A stretch of 64,000 bases of DNA, from the NCBI GenBank assembly GCA_963575745.1, contig CAUYUJ010018867.1, positions 27,501-91,500 of the forward strand, read 5' to 3'. This DNA is from Prorocentrum cordatum. Taxonomy: Eukaryota; Sar; Dinophyceae; Prorocentrales; Prorocentraceae. The position numbers and the translations under genes were made by a program. The notes beneath the pieces are model-generated. The model was not told where the DNA came from. It saw nothing but the letters and a program-made list of their open reading frames with translations, and searched no databases. This document shows positions 1 through 10,129 of this stretch, piece after piece; position 1 is the first letter of the stretch; each line of letters starts with the position of its first letter.

Positions 1-900
1 CCATCGGTATGATCACCCTCCTCCTCCTCATCATCATCATCGTCATCATCATCACGTCAGAATCGTCATCATCATCGTCAGCATCATCATCATCATCGTC
101 GTCGTCATAACCGTCGTCATCATTGTCAGCATCATAATCATCCCCTTTTCTCCTCCTCCACCTCATCCTCCTCCACTGCCTTCTCATCCTCCTCCTCATC
201 ATCATCCTCCTTGTCCTCGTCTTCGTCCTTGTGCTCTTCCTCCTCCCCATCATCATCGTCATCAGCATCATCATAATCCTCATATTCATCATCATCAGCA
301 GACACATGATCATCATCATCAGCATCATCAGCAGCATCATCGTCATCATCCTCATCATCATCAGTATCATCATTGTCATCATCATCATCACCATCATCAT
401 AAGCAGCATCATCGTCCCTCTCAGTCCTCTCCCCCTCATCATCATCATCATCGTCATCATAAGCGTCATCATCATCAGTATTATTATTCTCATCCGCATC
501 ATCATCGTAATCTTTATCATCGTCATCAACAGCATCATCAGAAGCATCATCATCATCACCATGGTCAACAACATCATCACCATAAGCATCAGCAGCATCA
601 TCATCTGCAGCATCAGCATCATCATCATCACCATCGTCAGCATCATCATCATCATCATCGTCTCCGTCATAATCAGCATCATCATCAGCATCCATCATCA
701 TCCTGATGACCACCACTAGCATCATTATCATTAGCATAATCGTCATGATCATCATCAGTGTCAGCATCAGCGTCAGCAGCCACATCGTGATCGCAACCAC
801 TAGTATCCGCATCAGCATCATCAGCAGCAGCAGCAGCAGCAGTAGTAGCACCATCATCATCATCATCAGCAGCATCATCATCACCACCCCTTCGAACTTC
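1..900. repeat. Degenerate (TCA)n / (ATC)n trinucleotide tract
   Basis: Almost every triplet is TCA, ATC or a one-base variant (GTC, AGC, TCC). The tract gives long open frames of poly-Asp or poly-Ile/Ser on either strand, but these are composition artefacts. No motif of a real protein is visible. Confidence 0.9.
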
Positions 901-1125
901 CTTCCTTCCTTCCCTCCTTCTGTCCGTCCTTCTTTCGTCCTTCCTTCGTTCATTTACCCGTCCTCGTTCTCCTTCTTCATTTCCTCCTCCTCCTCATCAT
1001 CATCATCCTCCTCCTGCTCCTCCGTTTCCCTCCCTCCCTCCCTCCCTCCCTGCCTCCCTGCCTCCCTGCCTCCCTGCCTCCCTCCTCCTCCTCCTCCTCC
1101 TCCTCCTGCTCCTCCTCCTCCAGGC
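895..1125. repeat. Pyrimidine-rich tract (TTCC, CCTCCCTG and TCC runs)
   Basis: TTCC repeats give way to CCTC/CCTG repeats near 1030-1085 and then to a pure (TCC)n run at 1080-1112. There is no coding signal. Confidence 0.85.
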
Positions 1126-1782
1126 GGCCGCGAATCTTCCCCGCGCGGCCGGCGCTCTTTGGTCGGGAGCCGGCCGACTCCTCCGTAGCCGGACGGCTCC
1201 CCTGGGGGTGGCCGGCTGTCTGAGACAGCGGCCACTCCCAGGGGGAGGGGTCTGCCGGCCAGGGCCTCTACCACCCGATACACGGGAGCTCGGCGAGCCC
1301 CGCGAGGACAAAGTAGGCCAGCTTCCCGACGGGCTGGCCCGCGCGGCGCCGCCAGCCAGTCGCCCCGCGCAGCCGCCCCCTTCTCCTCCTCGCCTCAGCC
1401 CCGCGCCCGCCTGCCGCCGCCCGCGGCCAGGGCGGCTCGGGCGGCAGCCTGCCGGCCTGCCAGAGCTCCGGCCGCCGCGCCAGCGCCAGCTCCGCCGCCG
1501 CGCCGGCCCGCTGCCCAGCCCGCCGCCGCCGCCGCGGCGCGCGCTGCCCGGCCCGCCGCGCCGCCGCGCCGCCGCGCGAGCTCTGGCCTCGCCGCCGCGC
1601 CAGCCCGCCGGGGCGCCCCCGCCGCCGCCTGCGCGCAGCCCCAGCCAGGCCCAGGCGCCGCCGGCCGCGGCCCGCCCCGCCGCCTGCGCCCCGCCCAGCA
1701 GCGCCCCAGCCCCAGCGCCGCCAGCAGGCGAGCAGAGCCTTCCCGCGGTCGCCACGCCGCGCCCTCGTCTGGCCCGGCGCGC
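1126..1782. other. Very GC-rich sequence, no gene recognised
   Basis: CpG-dense sequence built largely of GCC/CGC triplets. All frames of both strands are open over long stretches and give Ala/Arg/Pro/Gly-rich strings without any family motif, so I do not call a gene. The neighbouring retroelement tail reads into this region and stops at 1783. Confidence 0.6.
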
Positions 1783-2275
1783 TCAGCGCCCAGCCCGGGG
1801 CCCTCGCCAAGCCCTGTGCTGCGTGGCAGCAAGGACGGCGTCCGCAGCGTGGCGCTGCAAGACGCTGCCCAGCGCCTGGTGCAGCCAGCGGATGGCCGCC
1901 GACCGCCCGTCGTCATCGGGCGGCGGGGCCAGCAGGCGCACCAGGGCCAGGGCGTCCTCCCCGAGCCTGCCGTGGTCCTCGACGGAGAAGGGGACCATCC
2001 TCAGCCCAGGGTAGCGCGCGCGCTTGTCGTTCTCGGCCGCCGCGGCCGCGGCGCCGGCGCGCCGGGCTGACCCGCGCTCCAGCGCGTTCTGGGACAGCGC
2101 GCTGACCACGGTGAGGTCCACCCGCATGGGGACAGCTACCCGGGGAGCGTGGATTATCAGGTCCATTCGGGCCTCGGGCCGGCTGGCTGCGGCGTGCGGC
2201 AACACCATCTCCTGGTGCACCGTGCAGCCCATTTCCTCACACCAGGCCGCCAGCACGGCGCAGCCGGCGTCGTGG
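1783..2275 (-). pseudogene. C-terminal restriction-like endonuclease tail of a retroelement protein, truncated by a microsatellite
   Basis: About 163 residues at the end of a minus-strand frame look like real protein; everything upstream is poly-Glu/Arg/Gly from the adjoining TCC tract. The segment contains RMDLIIHAP, then RVDLTVV 15 residues later, an alanine-rich helix with ENDKRARYP, the stretch VPFSVEDHGRLGEDAL and a closing amphipathic helix. The spaced Asp residues followed by D-x-T resemble the PD-(D/E)XK fold at the C-terminus of R2-like retrotransposon proteins. That is inferred from the pattern, not from a search. No reverse transcriptase or zinc-knuckle residues are visible upstream, so this is a fragment. 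A domesticated nuclease-like protein is the alternative. Confidence 0.5.
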
Positions 2276-2276
2276 C

Positions 2277-2690
2277 GCTCCTCCTCCTCCTCCTCCTCCT
2301 CCTCCACCTCCTCCTCCTCCGCCTCCGCCTCCTCCTCCTCCTCCTCCTCCTCCTCCTCCTCCTCCTCCTCCTCCTCCTCCTCCTCCTCCTCCTCCGCCTC
2401 CGCCTCCGCCTCCGCCTCCGCTCCGCCTCCCTCCTCCTCCTCCGCCTCCTCCTCCCTCCTCCTCCTCCTCCTCCTCCTCCTCCTCCTCTTCCTCCTCCTC
2501 CTCCTCCTCTCCTCTCCTCCTCCTCCTCCTCCTCCTCCTCCTTCCTCCTCCTCCTCCTCCCTCCTCCTTTCCTCCTCCTCTCCTCCTCCTCCTCCTCCTC
2601 CTCCTCCTCCTCCTGTGCTGCTCCTCCTCCTCCTCCTCCTCCTCCTCCTCCTCCTCCTCCTCCTCCTCCTCCTCCTCCTCCTGAACAGCG
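2277..2690. repeat. Long (TCC)n / (GGA)n tract
   Basis: Some 400 bases of nearly pure TCC with a few GCC and CTT interruptions. It abuts the endonuclease-tail fragment and reads as poly-Glu, poly-Arg or poly-Gly on the minus strand. Confidence 0.95.
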
Positions 2691-2925
2691 CCCTTGGGGG
2701 GAAGCCGAAGACCAAGACACCGCATCTGAACACCCTGGCCCCATGGGAGCGGGCGCCAGAAGCAGCAGCGGCAGCCGCGCAGAGGCACGGCAGCCGCTGT
2801 CCATTCATCCATCGCCGCCAACTCTCTGCAGGTCGCCCTGGAGGCCATGCAACCAGGGTGGTTTCCTTGGGCAGTTTTCCGTGCGGGTTGTGGCCGACGC
2901 CCTCTTCGACGACTTCGACGAATTC
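2691..2925. other. Unique-looking sequence without a recognised gene
   Basis: It separates the TCC tract from the next minisatellite. Frames through it continue from the tract and show no family motif. Confidence 0.4.
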
Positions 2926-3100
2926 TAGGATCGAGGCTCTAGGATCGAGGATGGAGGCTCGACGATCGAGGCTCGAGGCTCGAGGCTCGAGGCTCGAAGA
3001 TCGAGGCCCGAGGATCGAGGCTCGAGGATCGAGGCTCGAGGATCGCAGGTTCGAGCATCGAGGCTCGAGGACCGAGGCTCCAGCCTCGAGCCTCAGAGCT
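2926..3100. repeat. Minisatellite built on GAGGCTCGAGGATC
   Basis: A 7/14-base unit, variants of AGGCTCGAGGATCG, repeats about a dozen times with scattered substitutions. The unit is rich in the palindrome CTCGAG. Confidence 0.85.
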
Positions 3101-3239
3101 TCAGGAGGCGCCTGGGCCTCCGGAGACCTCCGACGACCTCTAGGGGGGCCTCAGGGGCAATGCGGAGCACGCTCGGGGGACGCCTTGCCTTCCCACCAGG
3201 GCGCCGCAGCAGAAGCTGACCAAACGACCCTGAGATCCA

Positions 3240-3425
3240 GCGCTCTCCAGAAAAAAATTGGAGCCGGCGGCTTTTGGCCATTTTCGGCCTCCGGGGGGCC
3301 TCGCCGGGCCTCGGGAGCGTCAAAGAACGGCTCGGGACGAAAAGCCGGTCCCGGGCAAGAGGTCCGGACCTCCGGGGCCCACGCCTCGAAGAAAAGGGAG
3401 CAGCCGGGTGTCTGGGGCACCTGTT
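3240..3425 (-). repeat. PAL dispersed repeat, copy 1 (reverse orientation)
   Basis: The reverse complement contains the family's marker blocks in order: CCCAGAC near the left end, GGCCCCGGAGGTCCGGACC, GGGACCGGCTTTTCGTCC, TTTGACGCTCCCGAGGCCCGG and GGAGGCCGAAAATGGCC. The same blocks recur at 3695, 3902, 11842, 13330, 17630, 19240 and 20390. I name the family PAL for its palindromic ends. It encodes nothing recognisable. Confidence 0.7.
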
Positions 3426-3694
3426 GGCTCGACCTCGGGCGCCTGGACCATCACCGAGGGTCGATCAGGCTCGGGAACCGCCTGAGGCGACGATACGACC
3501 GAAAACTGACCGTGCCAGAAACCGTACAAGAACGCAGCGAAGCAGCAACGACCCACCAACCGATCGAATCCGACCGGACCGAGCGCTACCGGAGACCACG
3601 TAGCCAAACCGACCGAACCGCAGTCGCCTTTTCGAATGTAATTAGGGCCAAGAGGTCGAAGTGTTATTTCCCACAACGCCGGCTGTCAAGGAAC
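3426..3694. other. Spacer with no recognised feature
   Basis: It lies between two oppositely oriented PAL copies. It holds GACCGA/ACCGATCG-rich sequence without a clear tandem period and without a plausible coding frame. Confidence 0.4.
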
Positions 3695-3850
3695 CCAGAC
3701 ATCCAGCGGCTCCAATTGTTCGATGCATGGGCCCCAGAGGTCCAGACCACTTCCTTGGGACCGCGATTTCGTCCTGAGTCGTCCTGCTGACGCTCCCGAG
3801 ACCCGGCGAAGGCTCCCGGAGACCGAAAATGGCCAAAGACAGCCTGCTCC
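3695..3850 (+). repeat. PAL dispersed repeat, copy 2
   Basis: Same block order as copy 1 but on the plus strand: GGGCCCCAGAGGTCCAGACC, TTGGGACCGCGATTTCGTCC, GACGCTCCCGAGACCCGG and GGAGACCGAAAATGGCC. The right end degenerates into unrelated sequence. Confidence 0.7.
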
Positions 3851-3901
3851 AATCTCCATGGCGCGTCGGATCTCGGGGGAGATCGGGGTGTGATTTCCCA
3901 C

Positions 3902-4092
3902 AACCCAGACCCCGGACGTCGTGATTTTTTCACAACGTCGACCCCCAGAGGTCTGGACCCCTTCCCTGGGACCGGCTTCTCATCCTGAGTCGTTTTTTGA
4001 CGGTCCCGAGGCCCGGGAAGGACCTCCAGAGGGCGAAAATAGCGCAGAACCTCCCGTCGTGATTTTTGTCACGACGCGAGGGGGTCTGGGAA
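3902..4092 (+). mobile_element. PAL dispersed repeat, copy 3, with both ends visible (MITE-like)
   Basis: The most complete copy, about 190 bases. The left end reads CCCAGACCCCGGACGTCGTG and continues into a T-run hairpin (GTCGTGATTTTTTCACAAC). The right end repeats the hairpin and closes with GCGAGGGGGTCTGGG, the inverse of the left end. The ends are therefore inverted and each is also self-complementary. There is no coding capacity, and I could not define a target-site duplication. A small non-autonomous DNA transposon is the likeliest class; a hairpin-rich satellite fragment is possible. Confidence 0.6.
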
Positions 4093-4235
4093 CGCCAGAT
4101 GTCAAGGAGTGCCCGCCTGGACCTGCGCCGGCAACGACGGCACGTCAGCCGAGCATGGGCCCGTGGTCGACCAGGCCCCCCCAAAACGAGGTGCGGGTGC
4201 GGAGCCAGCGCCTCCCGAGCGCGCCATGGAGAAAG
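4093..4235. other. Spacer, nothing recognised
   Basis: Continues from the PAL right end into GC-rich sequence before the GGA tract. No gene or repeat unit could be supported. Confidence 0.4.
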
Positions 4236-4412
4236 AGAAACCGAGGAGGAGGAGGAGGAGGAGGAGGAGGAGGAAGGAGGGAGGAGGACGAGGACGAGGA
4301 GGACGAGGAGGAAGAGGAGGAGGAGGGAGAGGAGGACGAGGAGGAAGAGGAGGAGGCGGAGGAGGACGAGGAGGGAGGAGGAGGAGGAGGAGGAGGAGGA
4401 AGAGCAAGAGGT
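4236..4412. repeat. (GGA)n tract with GAC interruptions
   Basis: GGA triplets broken by GAC and AGG variants. All six frames stay open purely from composition. Confidence 0.9.
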
Positions 4413-4495
4413 GGACCGTGACCGGCGATCAATTTGCTCTGGTCGTCTCCGTGCCAGTCCATCGCACGCCGTGTCACTGGTGTACTTTTGTAAAA

Positions 4496-4573
4496 CCATA
4501 TACACACACCTATATATACATCTGTGTATATATATAGGTGTATATATATATATGTACATATATATATACATAT

Positions 4574-4612
<39 letters not shown>

Positions 4613-4655
4613 CACATATATACATATATGTGTATATATATATATATATATATTC
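4496..4655. repeat. (TA)n / (TACA)n microsatellite
   Basis: Alternating TA with interspersed TACA and TGTG steps over about 160 bases, conspicuous in an otherwise GC-rich neighbourhood. Confidence 0.9.
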
Positions 4656-4719
4656 CTGATCCTATATTTTTACAAGCCCAGGCGGGGGGAACCCCTCCCA
4701 CCCACCCCCCAAAAAAAAT

Positions 4720-5345
4720 CAGACACCTGGGATCTGGGGCTTTGGGACCCTCCGGACGGGCCTCGAAGCGGCCCCCCGAGCCTCGCAGGGCGTTTTGCCA
4801 AGCCTTCCCAGCACACCTAGGGCGATCAGCGGGGTCATCGGAGACGTCCCAGAGACCCCCAAGACAGCACAAGAGCGCTCCAAGAGTGACCGACGTGACC
4901 TCAAGATGGCCCAAGAGGCCTCCAGGACGGCCCAAAGAAGCATCCAAGAGCACTCCCAAGAAGGCCCCAAGAGGAAACAATCATTGATGTTCTGTTGGTT
5001 TTTGGTGAATTTGGGCGTTCTCCTCTTTTCGGCTTCCCGACGCTCCAAGACGGCGGTCTTCTGGGCGTCCGAAGCCGCCTGGGAGGCTCCAAAATCGCCC
5101 CACAACCATCCGAAACGGCTGCCAGGCAATCCAAGAGAGCCCAAAAACGGCACAACACGCGTCCAAGAAGGTCCTCAGAGAGCCCCATGGCGGCCCAAGA
5201 TGGCCCCAAGACACCCTCCAAGGCATTCCAAATCGTGACCCTGTCATTCAGGGAGACCGCGGTTGGAGGCAGGGTGGCCCGAGGAAGCCCCCAGAGGCCA
5301 CCAGAATACGCCCAGGAGGCCTCCAGAAGGCTTAAGAAAGCCTGA
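4720..5345. repeat. Diverged CCAAGAGGCCCC array with internal ATCATTGATGTT block
   Basis: Imperfect 11-15 base units around CCAAGA(G/C)GGCC(C) run in two stretches either side of a unique block with ATCATTGATGTT (4980). The same order, array plus ATCATTGAT block, recurs at 21361, 47212 and in altered form at 57611. That indicates a dispersed composite repeat and not independent tandem growth. Confidence 0.65.
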
Positions 5346-6329
5346 AACAACTTTTGTGAGGCCCCCAGAGGCTCTCCAAGGAGGAGCCTCCGCAAAAAAG
5401 AGCTGAGGAGAATGGGGAGAATGCGCAGGGTATGGCGAACATGATGAAAAAGAAACGTGGAGGAAGGATAACGAATAACATTATCATAGCGGCGATGCCG
5501 CAAGAGGCAACAAGGAGTTATCGCTAAATTGTCGGCTTGACCTTCCTGTTATTCCGCCTGCATTCGAAACTTCAAGGACCAAGGTGCATGGCGCGAAGCG
5601 CCACTGCAGTATTGTGTATATATATACATATATATATAGATTCACATTACATCAACTTGAGCAGGCAGGCGCAGAAGGCCGCGCACAAGCAGCCTTGAGA
5701 AATCTGCGGTACACTCGTGCTGTTCGGGCGACCATCGAGGTCGCTCCTTGCATAAAACAGGGCTGTGGCCCTGCCTCGCCAGAGGCTGTAAACGTTGGTC
5801 CTCAGCCGCCCGAAAAAAATCCGTGCGATCATTCGGCCAGAGAGCAGGCGAACAAGCTGGGGCGCCGATCGCGCCACCTCCTTCTCCTCCACCCACCTCC
5901 TCCTCTCGTGGACCTCCTCCCACCTCCATCAGCCGATGCGCCAAAGGGGCACGAAATTGTTCCTGCTGCCTGTCAAAGATGGACAGGCGGGCGGCCCCCG
6001 TACCGACCACGTCCCCGCCCCCTCCCCCACCACACTCTCCCCCCCCCACCGGATCGCCCTGCCAAGCCCACCCCCCGTCCCTCCATACAATTGCAAGGCG
6101 ATGGGGGCCCAACTCTGCAGCGTAGCTCTCCGCGGCAGGGAATCCCACCCGATCTGAAGGCTACAACTGCAAGGCCCAGCCGCTGTATACGCCTCCGTAC
6201 CGCGAAGCACGGGTTGACCTACAGGGCCTCGTGCCTCTCGCCTGGCGCGCCTACCTGTATTCGTAGGCGCAATGAACAAATCTTTCTAAACCTGCAGCAT
6301 GGACCTAAGCAGGATGGCGAGTAACTGAG
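5346..6329. other. About 1 kb without a supported gene
   Basis: A short (TA)n stretch lies at 5615-5640, a CT-rich patch at 5878-5935 and a C-rich patch near 6005-6085. The remainder is mixed sequence with only short, motif-free frames. Confidence 0.5.
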
Positions 6330-6510
6330 CAATACGCAAATGGCTCCAAGAGCTCCACGCAAGGGTCCCGACGGGCCAGAACGGCCCCCCAGACGCTCCA
6401 AGAGGGTTCCACGACGCCCCCCCCCAATAAGGCCGGAAGACACAAAGATAATGTGATTCTCTTGGAGGCATCCTGGGGCCCCCTCGGGCTGCCCTTGGGC
6501 CCTCTTAGGC
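6330..6510. repeat. Short CCAAGAG/GGGCCC degenerate repeat
   Basis: A handful of units related to the AAGAGGCCCC family (CTCCAAGAGG, CCTCGGGCTGCCC) with high divergence. Confidence 0.45.
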
Positions 6511-7395
6511 GACGTTGGCAACGCATTGGGTTTTATTAATTAAAACCTTGCTGGTCTGGAGCAACATGCAGCAAGCAATGCCTGCGGTGCGAACTGCAAT
6601 GGGCCCCCCTGCTATGTGCGGGTGTATCCCACTGCCATCTCGCATTTCTGCAAAGCTACGCGCCTGGCAGCATGGAGACACACCGTGCAGAATGCAATGT
6701 CTGCAATGCGAGCGGGAATGGTGCAACCCTACGGGAGGCGGGATAGAGCAGCAAGGAGGAAGAAGAGAGGAGAGAGGATAAACTGGGAAAGAGGGTCTTC
6801 GAATGCGGAGGAGCCGAGGCATGTCTTGCACAAGGTCTCTCGTAGCGGCCTGCACGAATGCTGTAAAGGGTGGGCGCTCATGTGCACAGAAGTCTCAGAA
6901 GCCCTGTAAAGCAGACTACAGACATGCTGGGGGAAAGGACCCACGCAGCAGCCTCCAGGCTGTGGCTTGGCCGAGGATCACTGGAACTCCGCTCCAGGTG
7001 ATGCGCCTGCGCGGGTCCCCAGAACGCCATCCCAGGTTATGCGCGGGCGCGGGCGGGGGTTTCCCCAAAACCTTCGAGAGAACGAATTGGAACTCCGTTC
7101 CGGCAAGTTGCCCCGAGGTTCAAATTACATTGAGTGGTGATTGACGGAAGGAGTGCTGACATGAATTCGCCTCAACGGCGGGTCAAGAACTGCAACCTCC
7201 TTAACCGGTATTTGTGCAAACTGGCCGGGATGCTGGCATATCTCCGCCCAGCACCTCTGCCTACGGGAATGGCAGAGGTGGCCGAGCAGGGCAAGGCGAG
7301 TCCTATAGACAGTCTTGCAGACTGGGCAGGCGCCGCTCGCAGCAGCGGAAAATCTTTGAGGGCACTTCTAGCCGTGCTTGATCTGGCGGTCTTGG
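6511..7395. other. No gene recognised; one perfect hairpin
   Basis: Mixed-composition sequence. The only crisp structure is a 10-bp perfect stem at 7252-7261 / 7271-7280 (CACCTCTGCC with GGCAGAGGTG) and a 9-base loop. The frames are short and show no family motifs. Confidence 0.5.
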
Positions 7396-7598
7396 ACGCC
7401 CGAAATGGGTACCGAAAAAATGGGTACTATGCCCAACAGCAAGTGTTGTCCCGAACCAACAGCGGCCGCTGTTGGGCAGGCGGTCTCCTGTCTCGAATGG
7501 ACACAGGCAAAGGCGGCGTGGACAGCGAGCCCTGTTCAAACTGAACCAGATCCGCTGTTGGGCATTGTACCCATTCTTTCAGTACCCATTTCGTGCGT
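7396..7598. mobile_element. 203-bp terminal-inverted-repeat element with a central palindrome (MITE-like)
   Basis: The left arm at 7396-7440 and the right arm at 7554-7598 are 45-base inverted repeats with 41 matching positions. They begin ACGCCCGAAATGGGTACC and end at the CCCAACAGC box. The interior holds a perfect 20-bp palindrome, CCAACAGCGGCCGCTGTTGG, at 7456-7475, whose CCAACAGC half repeats the inner end of each arm. There is no open frame of note, so the element would need a transposase in trans. No clear target-site duplication is visible next to the arms. Confidence 0.7.
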
Positions 7599-8079
7599 GC
7601 AGAGCGGTGCTGTGCGAGCTGCTTGTGGGTGTGCAAAGCCACGCCGCAATTATCGCATCGAAACTTCCGACTCGCATCACCATCGTCCAAGCTAGCGGCC
7701 GGACGTCGCAAAACGAATCGGAGAAGTGTACACGATCATGTATGTTCCTGAAATTTCTGAGCGGTGTCGGAGGCCTCGCAGGCCGTGCAAGAGTGTGCAT
7801 GCAGCGCGGGGCGGAGATCAACGGAGAAATGCCCATGTGGAGAGAGTCAGGGAGGTGGAGGAGAAGTTGGCCTGGGAGGGAGAGGAGAAAGACGGAAGGA
7901 AGGGGAATCAGGCTGGTGAGGCGCGGGCGCCTCTATCGAAAAGCTCTCAGGCTCGCGTGAGGGCGTGCGGGCCCCCTCGATTGGCCCAATGTGCCGTTTT
8001 TGTTCCTCCTCGTCCTCCTTGTCTTCCTTCTCTTCCTCCTCCATATCCCCGTCCTCCACTCCCCAGCCAACACTGCAAG
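7599..8079. other. Sequence downstream of the membrane/PAS gene; no gene seen
   Basis: It probably includes the 3' untranslated region of the minus-strand gene that ends at 8080. No polyadenylation or terminator signal can be assigned from sequence alone. Confidence 0.45.
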
Positions 8080-10029
8080 TCAGAGCGAGATCGACCCGCC
8101 ACCAGTCGCGCGGCTCCCCTTGCTGTCTGACCTCTGGGCGCTGTCAGCCTCGGGCGGAGACGCACCAGCGCCCGCGGGGGCCTCGAGACGCGGCCCGCTC
8201 GTTACCACCGACTGTGCCGCCTGGTCGATGAGTCGCGGAGGGGTCAGGGTGTTGCCGGCGTCCTCCGGGGCCGCCGCCGCGGCCGCGCCAGCGCCATCCG
8301 ACTCGAGGACGCATGCTGACAAAGGGGCGTGAGAGCGCACGGGCGCGTTGACGCGCCTGGTCCAACGCTGATCCTGGATCCACTTGGACATCTCGAGAAC
8401 GAGCTTCACCACGCACGAAGGTCGGTCCGGGCCCTCAGTCCAGTCCTCGCCGCCTGGCAGATCCACGGACACTCTCAGCGTGTTCTCGATGGCTAAACGC
8501 ATACGATGATGCTGCTTACTGAAACGAAAAATCACCCCGTGCACAGCTGGCAGCTCGGGTCTATCGCAAGCACGACGAACCCAAAACTTCAAGTCATTTC
8601 GCTGGTCTGGCCGAGTACATTGCAGAAGATTACTATGGGTGGCACAGATTTGCGCCCAAGAGCTGCCAACTAACATCTCGAAGGCAGTGGTGCAACGCAA
8701 CATGGTTAACTCTGGTGACATACCGTCGACCCAAACAGCAACCTCGGAAATAGAAGACGACGCGCCAGATTCCCCTTCAGAATTGGTGCCAAAATACATG
8801 TGTGCAATCTCGTGCGACGCACACCGACTCTGAACATCCATCTTCATTTCAGCACTAGGCATTGTCGGCACTCTCGGGTGCGTCCTCCTCCTTGGTGGAG
8901 CCCGGTCAGCAAATTCTTGAAAGCCGACCAGGTACGACTCCTTTCTATCATCACTACTGCAGCGCACGCAGAAAACTTCCACCGACACAGAGATGCCACA
9001 AGTGTCCCGCAATTTGACGTGAAAAGCCGTGCAGAAATCATCATACGCAGTACTGGAGGTTACCTGTTTGGCAAATTTTTCGCGATCGGCCTTTGTGGCA
9101 AGAAAGGACGATATACTCACTCCCGCCAAAGATCGAGGCTCGCTATGCATTAACAAAGCCGCGAGCTTTTCGGAAGGCCACACGAGCATCAGCTTGGCAT
9201 CGAGCTCGACCACGGCGTCACAAACGCCTGCTAAGATCGACTTTGCGGCGCGCAACTCGCTCCGACATGCTTGACCCTCTAAGAGGGTACTGACCACCAT
9301 TGAGAACACGACGTGCAAGATTACCAAAGAAACAACGACACATATCCAATCAAGAAACAGGTCATTTGTGGTTTTAGGGTCATGGCACGGCATGCCATTA
9401 GACTTGCCAGCAAGCGCTGTGGACGCAGTGGAAAGATAGCAGAGTGTCGTCCAAAACAAGTTCGCTGGAAGGCTGAAGTCAATCATGCAGTACATTAAGC
9501 AATCATGCAATACATGAACCTTGAGGGGGCCGACCGATTCCGCAAACTGCAACAGCGGTGACAGAGAAATCGCATCTGAGAGTGACAGAAAGCAATACCA
9601 CACATGAAGTCGTGATGGGGTCAACAAGCTAGGACACACATTTACTGACACAATTACCACCCCAGAGAAAGCGTAATGCAAGCGCCTGGGAACGATATGC
9701 GGGCGGTCATCTGCGGAGAAGAAAAACATCGGGTAAACTACCCCGACGGCTGCGACACAAAATAACTGGTAGCTTCTCCGTGACATGGCAAGCCTGATGG
9801 ATTGCTTGCGCTTGTGGACAGATTGTGGAGTGCCGTCTTTCCCAAGAATGGCTGTCCTGACGACTGTAGAGAACGCGAGCAATCGAGCATAGTAATCGTC
9901 AAAGCAAGACCTTGAGGCGCCCTCGGTCCACAACTGCCAAGCCAGGCGCCCCAGCATCATAGCGGCGCAGGCCGCAATGCAAATGAGCTCCACTTGGTGG
10001 ACAATACCGGATAAGTCTGGCACGATCAT
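8080..10029 (-). CDS. Multi-pass membrane protein with PAS-like domains (649 aa)
   Basis: An uninterrupted 649-residue frame with balanced, protein-like composition, unlike all its neighbours. Hydrophobic segments lie near residues 11-30, 86-106, 118-136, 143-163, 173-205 (one or two spans) and 226-249, giving about six membrane passes. A PAS-like region follows at about 262-372 (GVCDAVVELDAKLMLVW, then DREKF). A second weaker one lies at about 428-545 (VAVWVDGMSPELTMLRCTTA). The tail after 560 is Ala/Pro/Ser-rich and probably disordered. This N-terminal membrane bundle plus cytosolic PAS sensor resembles a family expanded in dinoflagellates. No kinase, cyclase or channel signature is visible, so the output and ligand are unknown. 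The absence of introns over 1.95 kb fits a retroposed or intron-poor dinoflagellate gene. The start is the first ATG of the frame, directly before the first hydrophobic segment. Confidence 0.8.
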   Translation of the reverse strand: MIVPDLSGIVHQVELICIAACAAMMLGRLAWQLWTEGASRSCFDDYYARLLAFSTVVRTAILGKDGTPQSVHKRKQSIRLAMSRRSYQLFCVAAVGVVYPMFFFSADDRPHIVPRRLHYAFSGVVIVSVNVCPSLLTPSRLHVWYCFLSLSDAISLSPLLQFAESVGPLKVHVLHDCLMYCMIDFSLPANLFWTTLCYLSTASTALAGKSNGMPCHDPKTTNDLFLDWICVVVSLVILHVVFSMVVSTLLEGQACRSELRAAKSILAGVCDAVVELDAKLMLVWPSEKLAALLMHSEPRSLAGVSISSFLATKADREKFAKQVTSSTAYDDFCTAFHVKLRDTCGISVSVEVFCVRCSSDDRKESYLVGFQEFADRAPPRRRTHPRVPTMPSAEMKMDVQSRCASHEIAHMYFGTNSEGESGASSSISEVAVWVDGMSPELTMLRCTTAFEMLVGSSWAQICATHSNLLQCTRPDQRNDLKFWVRRACDRPELPAVHGVIFRFSKQHHRMRLAIENTLRVSVDLPGGEDWTEGPDRPSCVVKLVLEMSKWIQDQRWTRRVNAPVRSHAPLSACVLESDGAGAAAAAAPEDAGNTLTPPRLIDQAAQSVVTSGPRLEAPAGAGASPPEADSAQRSDSKGSRATGGGSISL

Positions 10030-10129
10030 TGGGGAGATAGGCTTGGCAGCTTGGCACCAAGCTCGTGCGGAAAGTCAGCCTGCCTAACACTCCATGTCAA
10101 AGGGCACTGATCCGAAAACTTGAATCAAA

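Noticed and set aside
138-953. 271-residue Asp-rich frame and 162-residue Ile-rich frame over the TCA tract
   Set aside because: Pure microsatellite translation without any non-repetitive segment.
1003-2014. Several overlapping 170-270 residue Ala/Arg/Pro frames on both strands
   Set aside because: GC-rich sequence keeps all frames open; no family motif in any of them.
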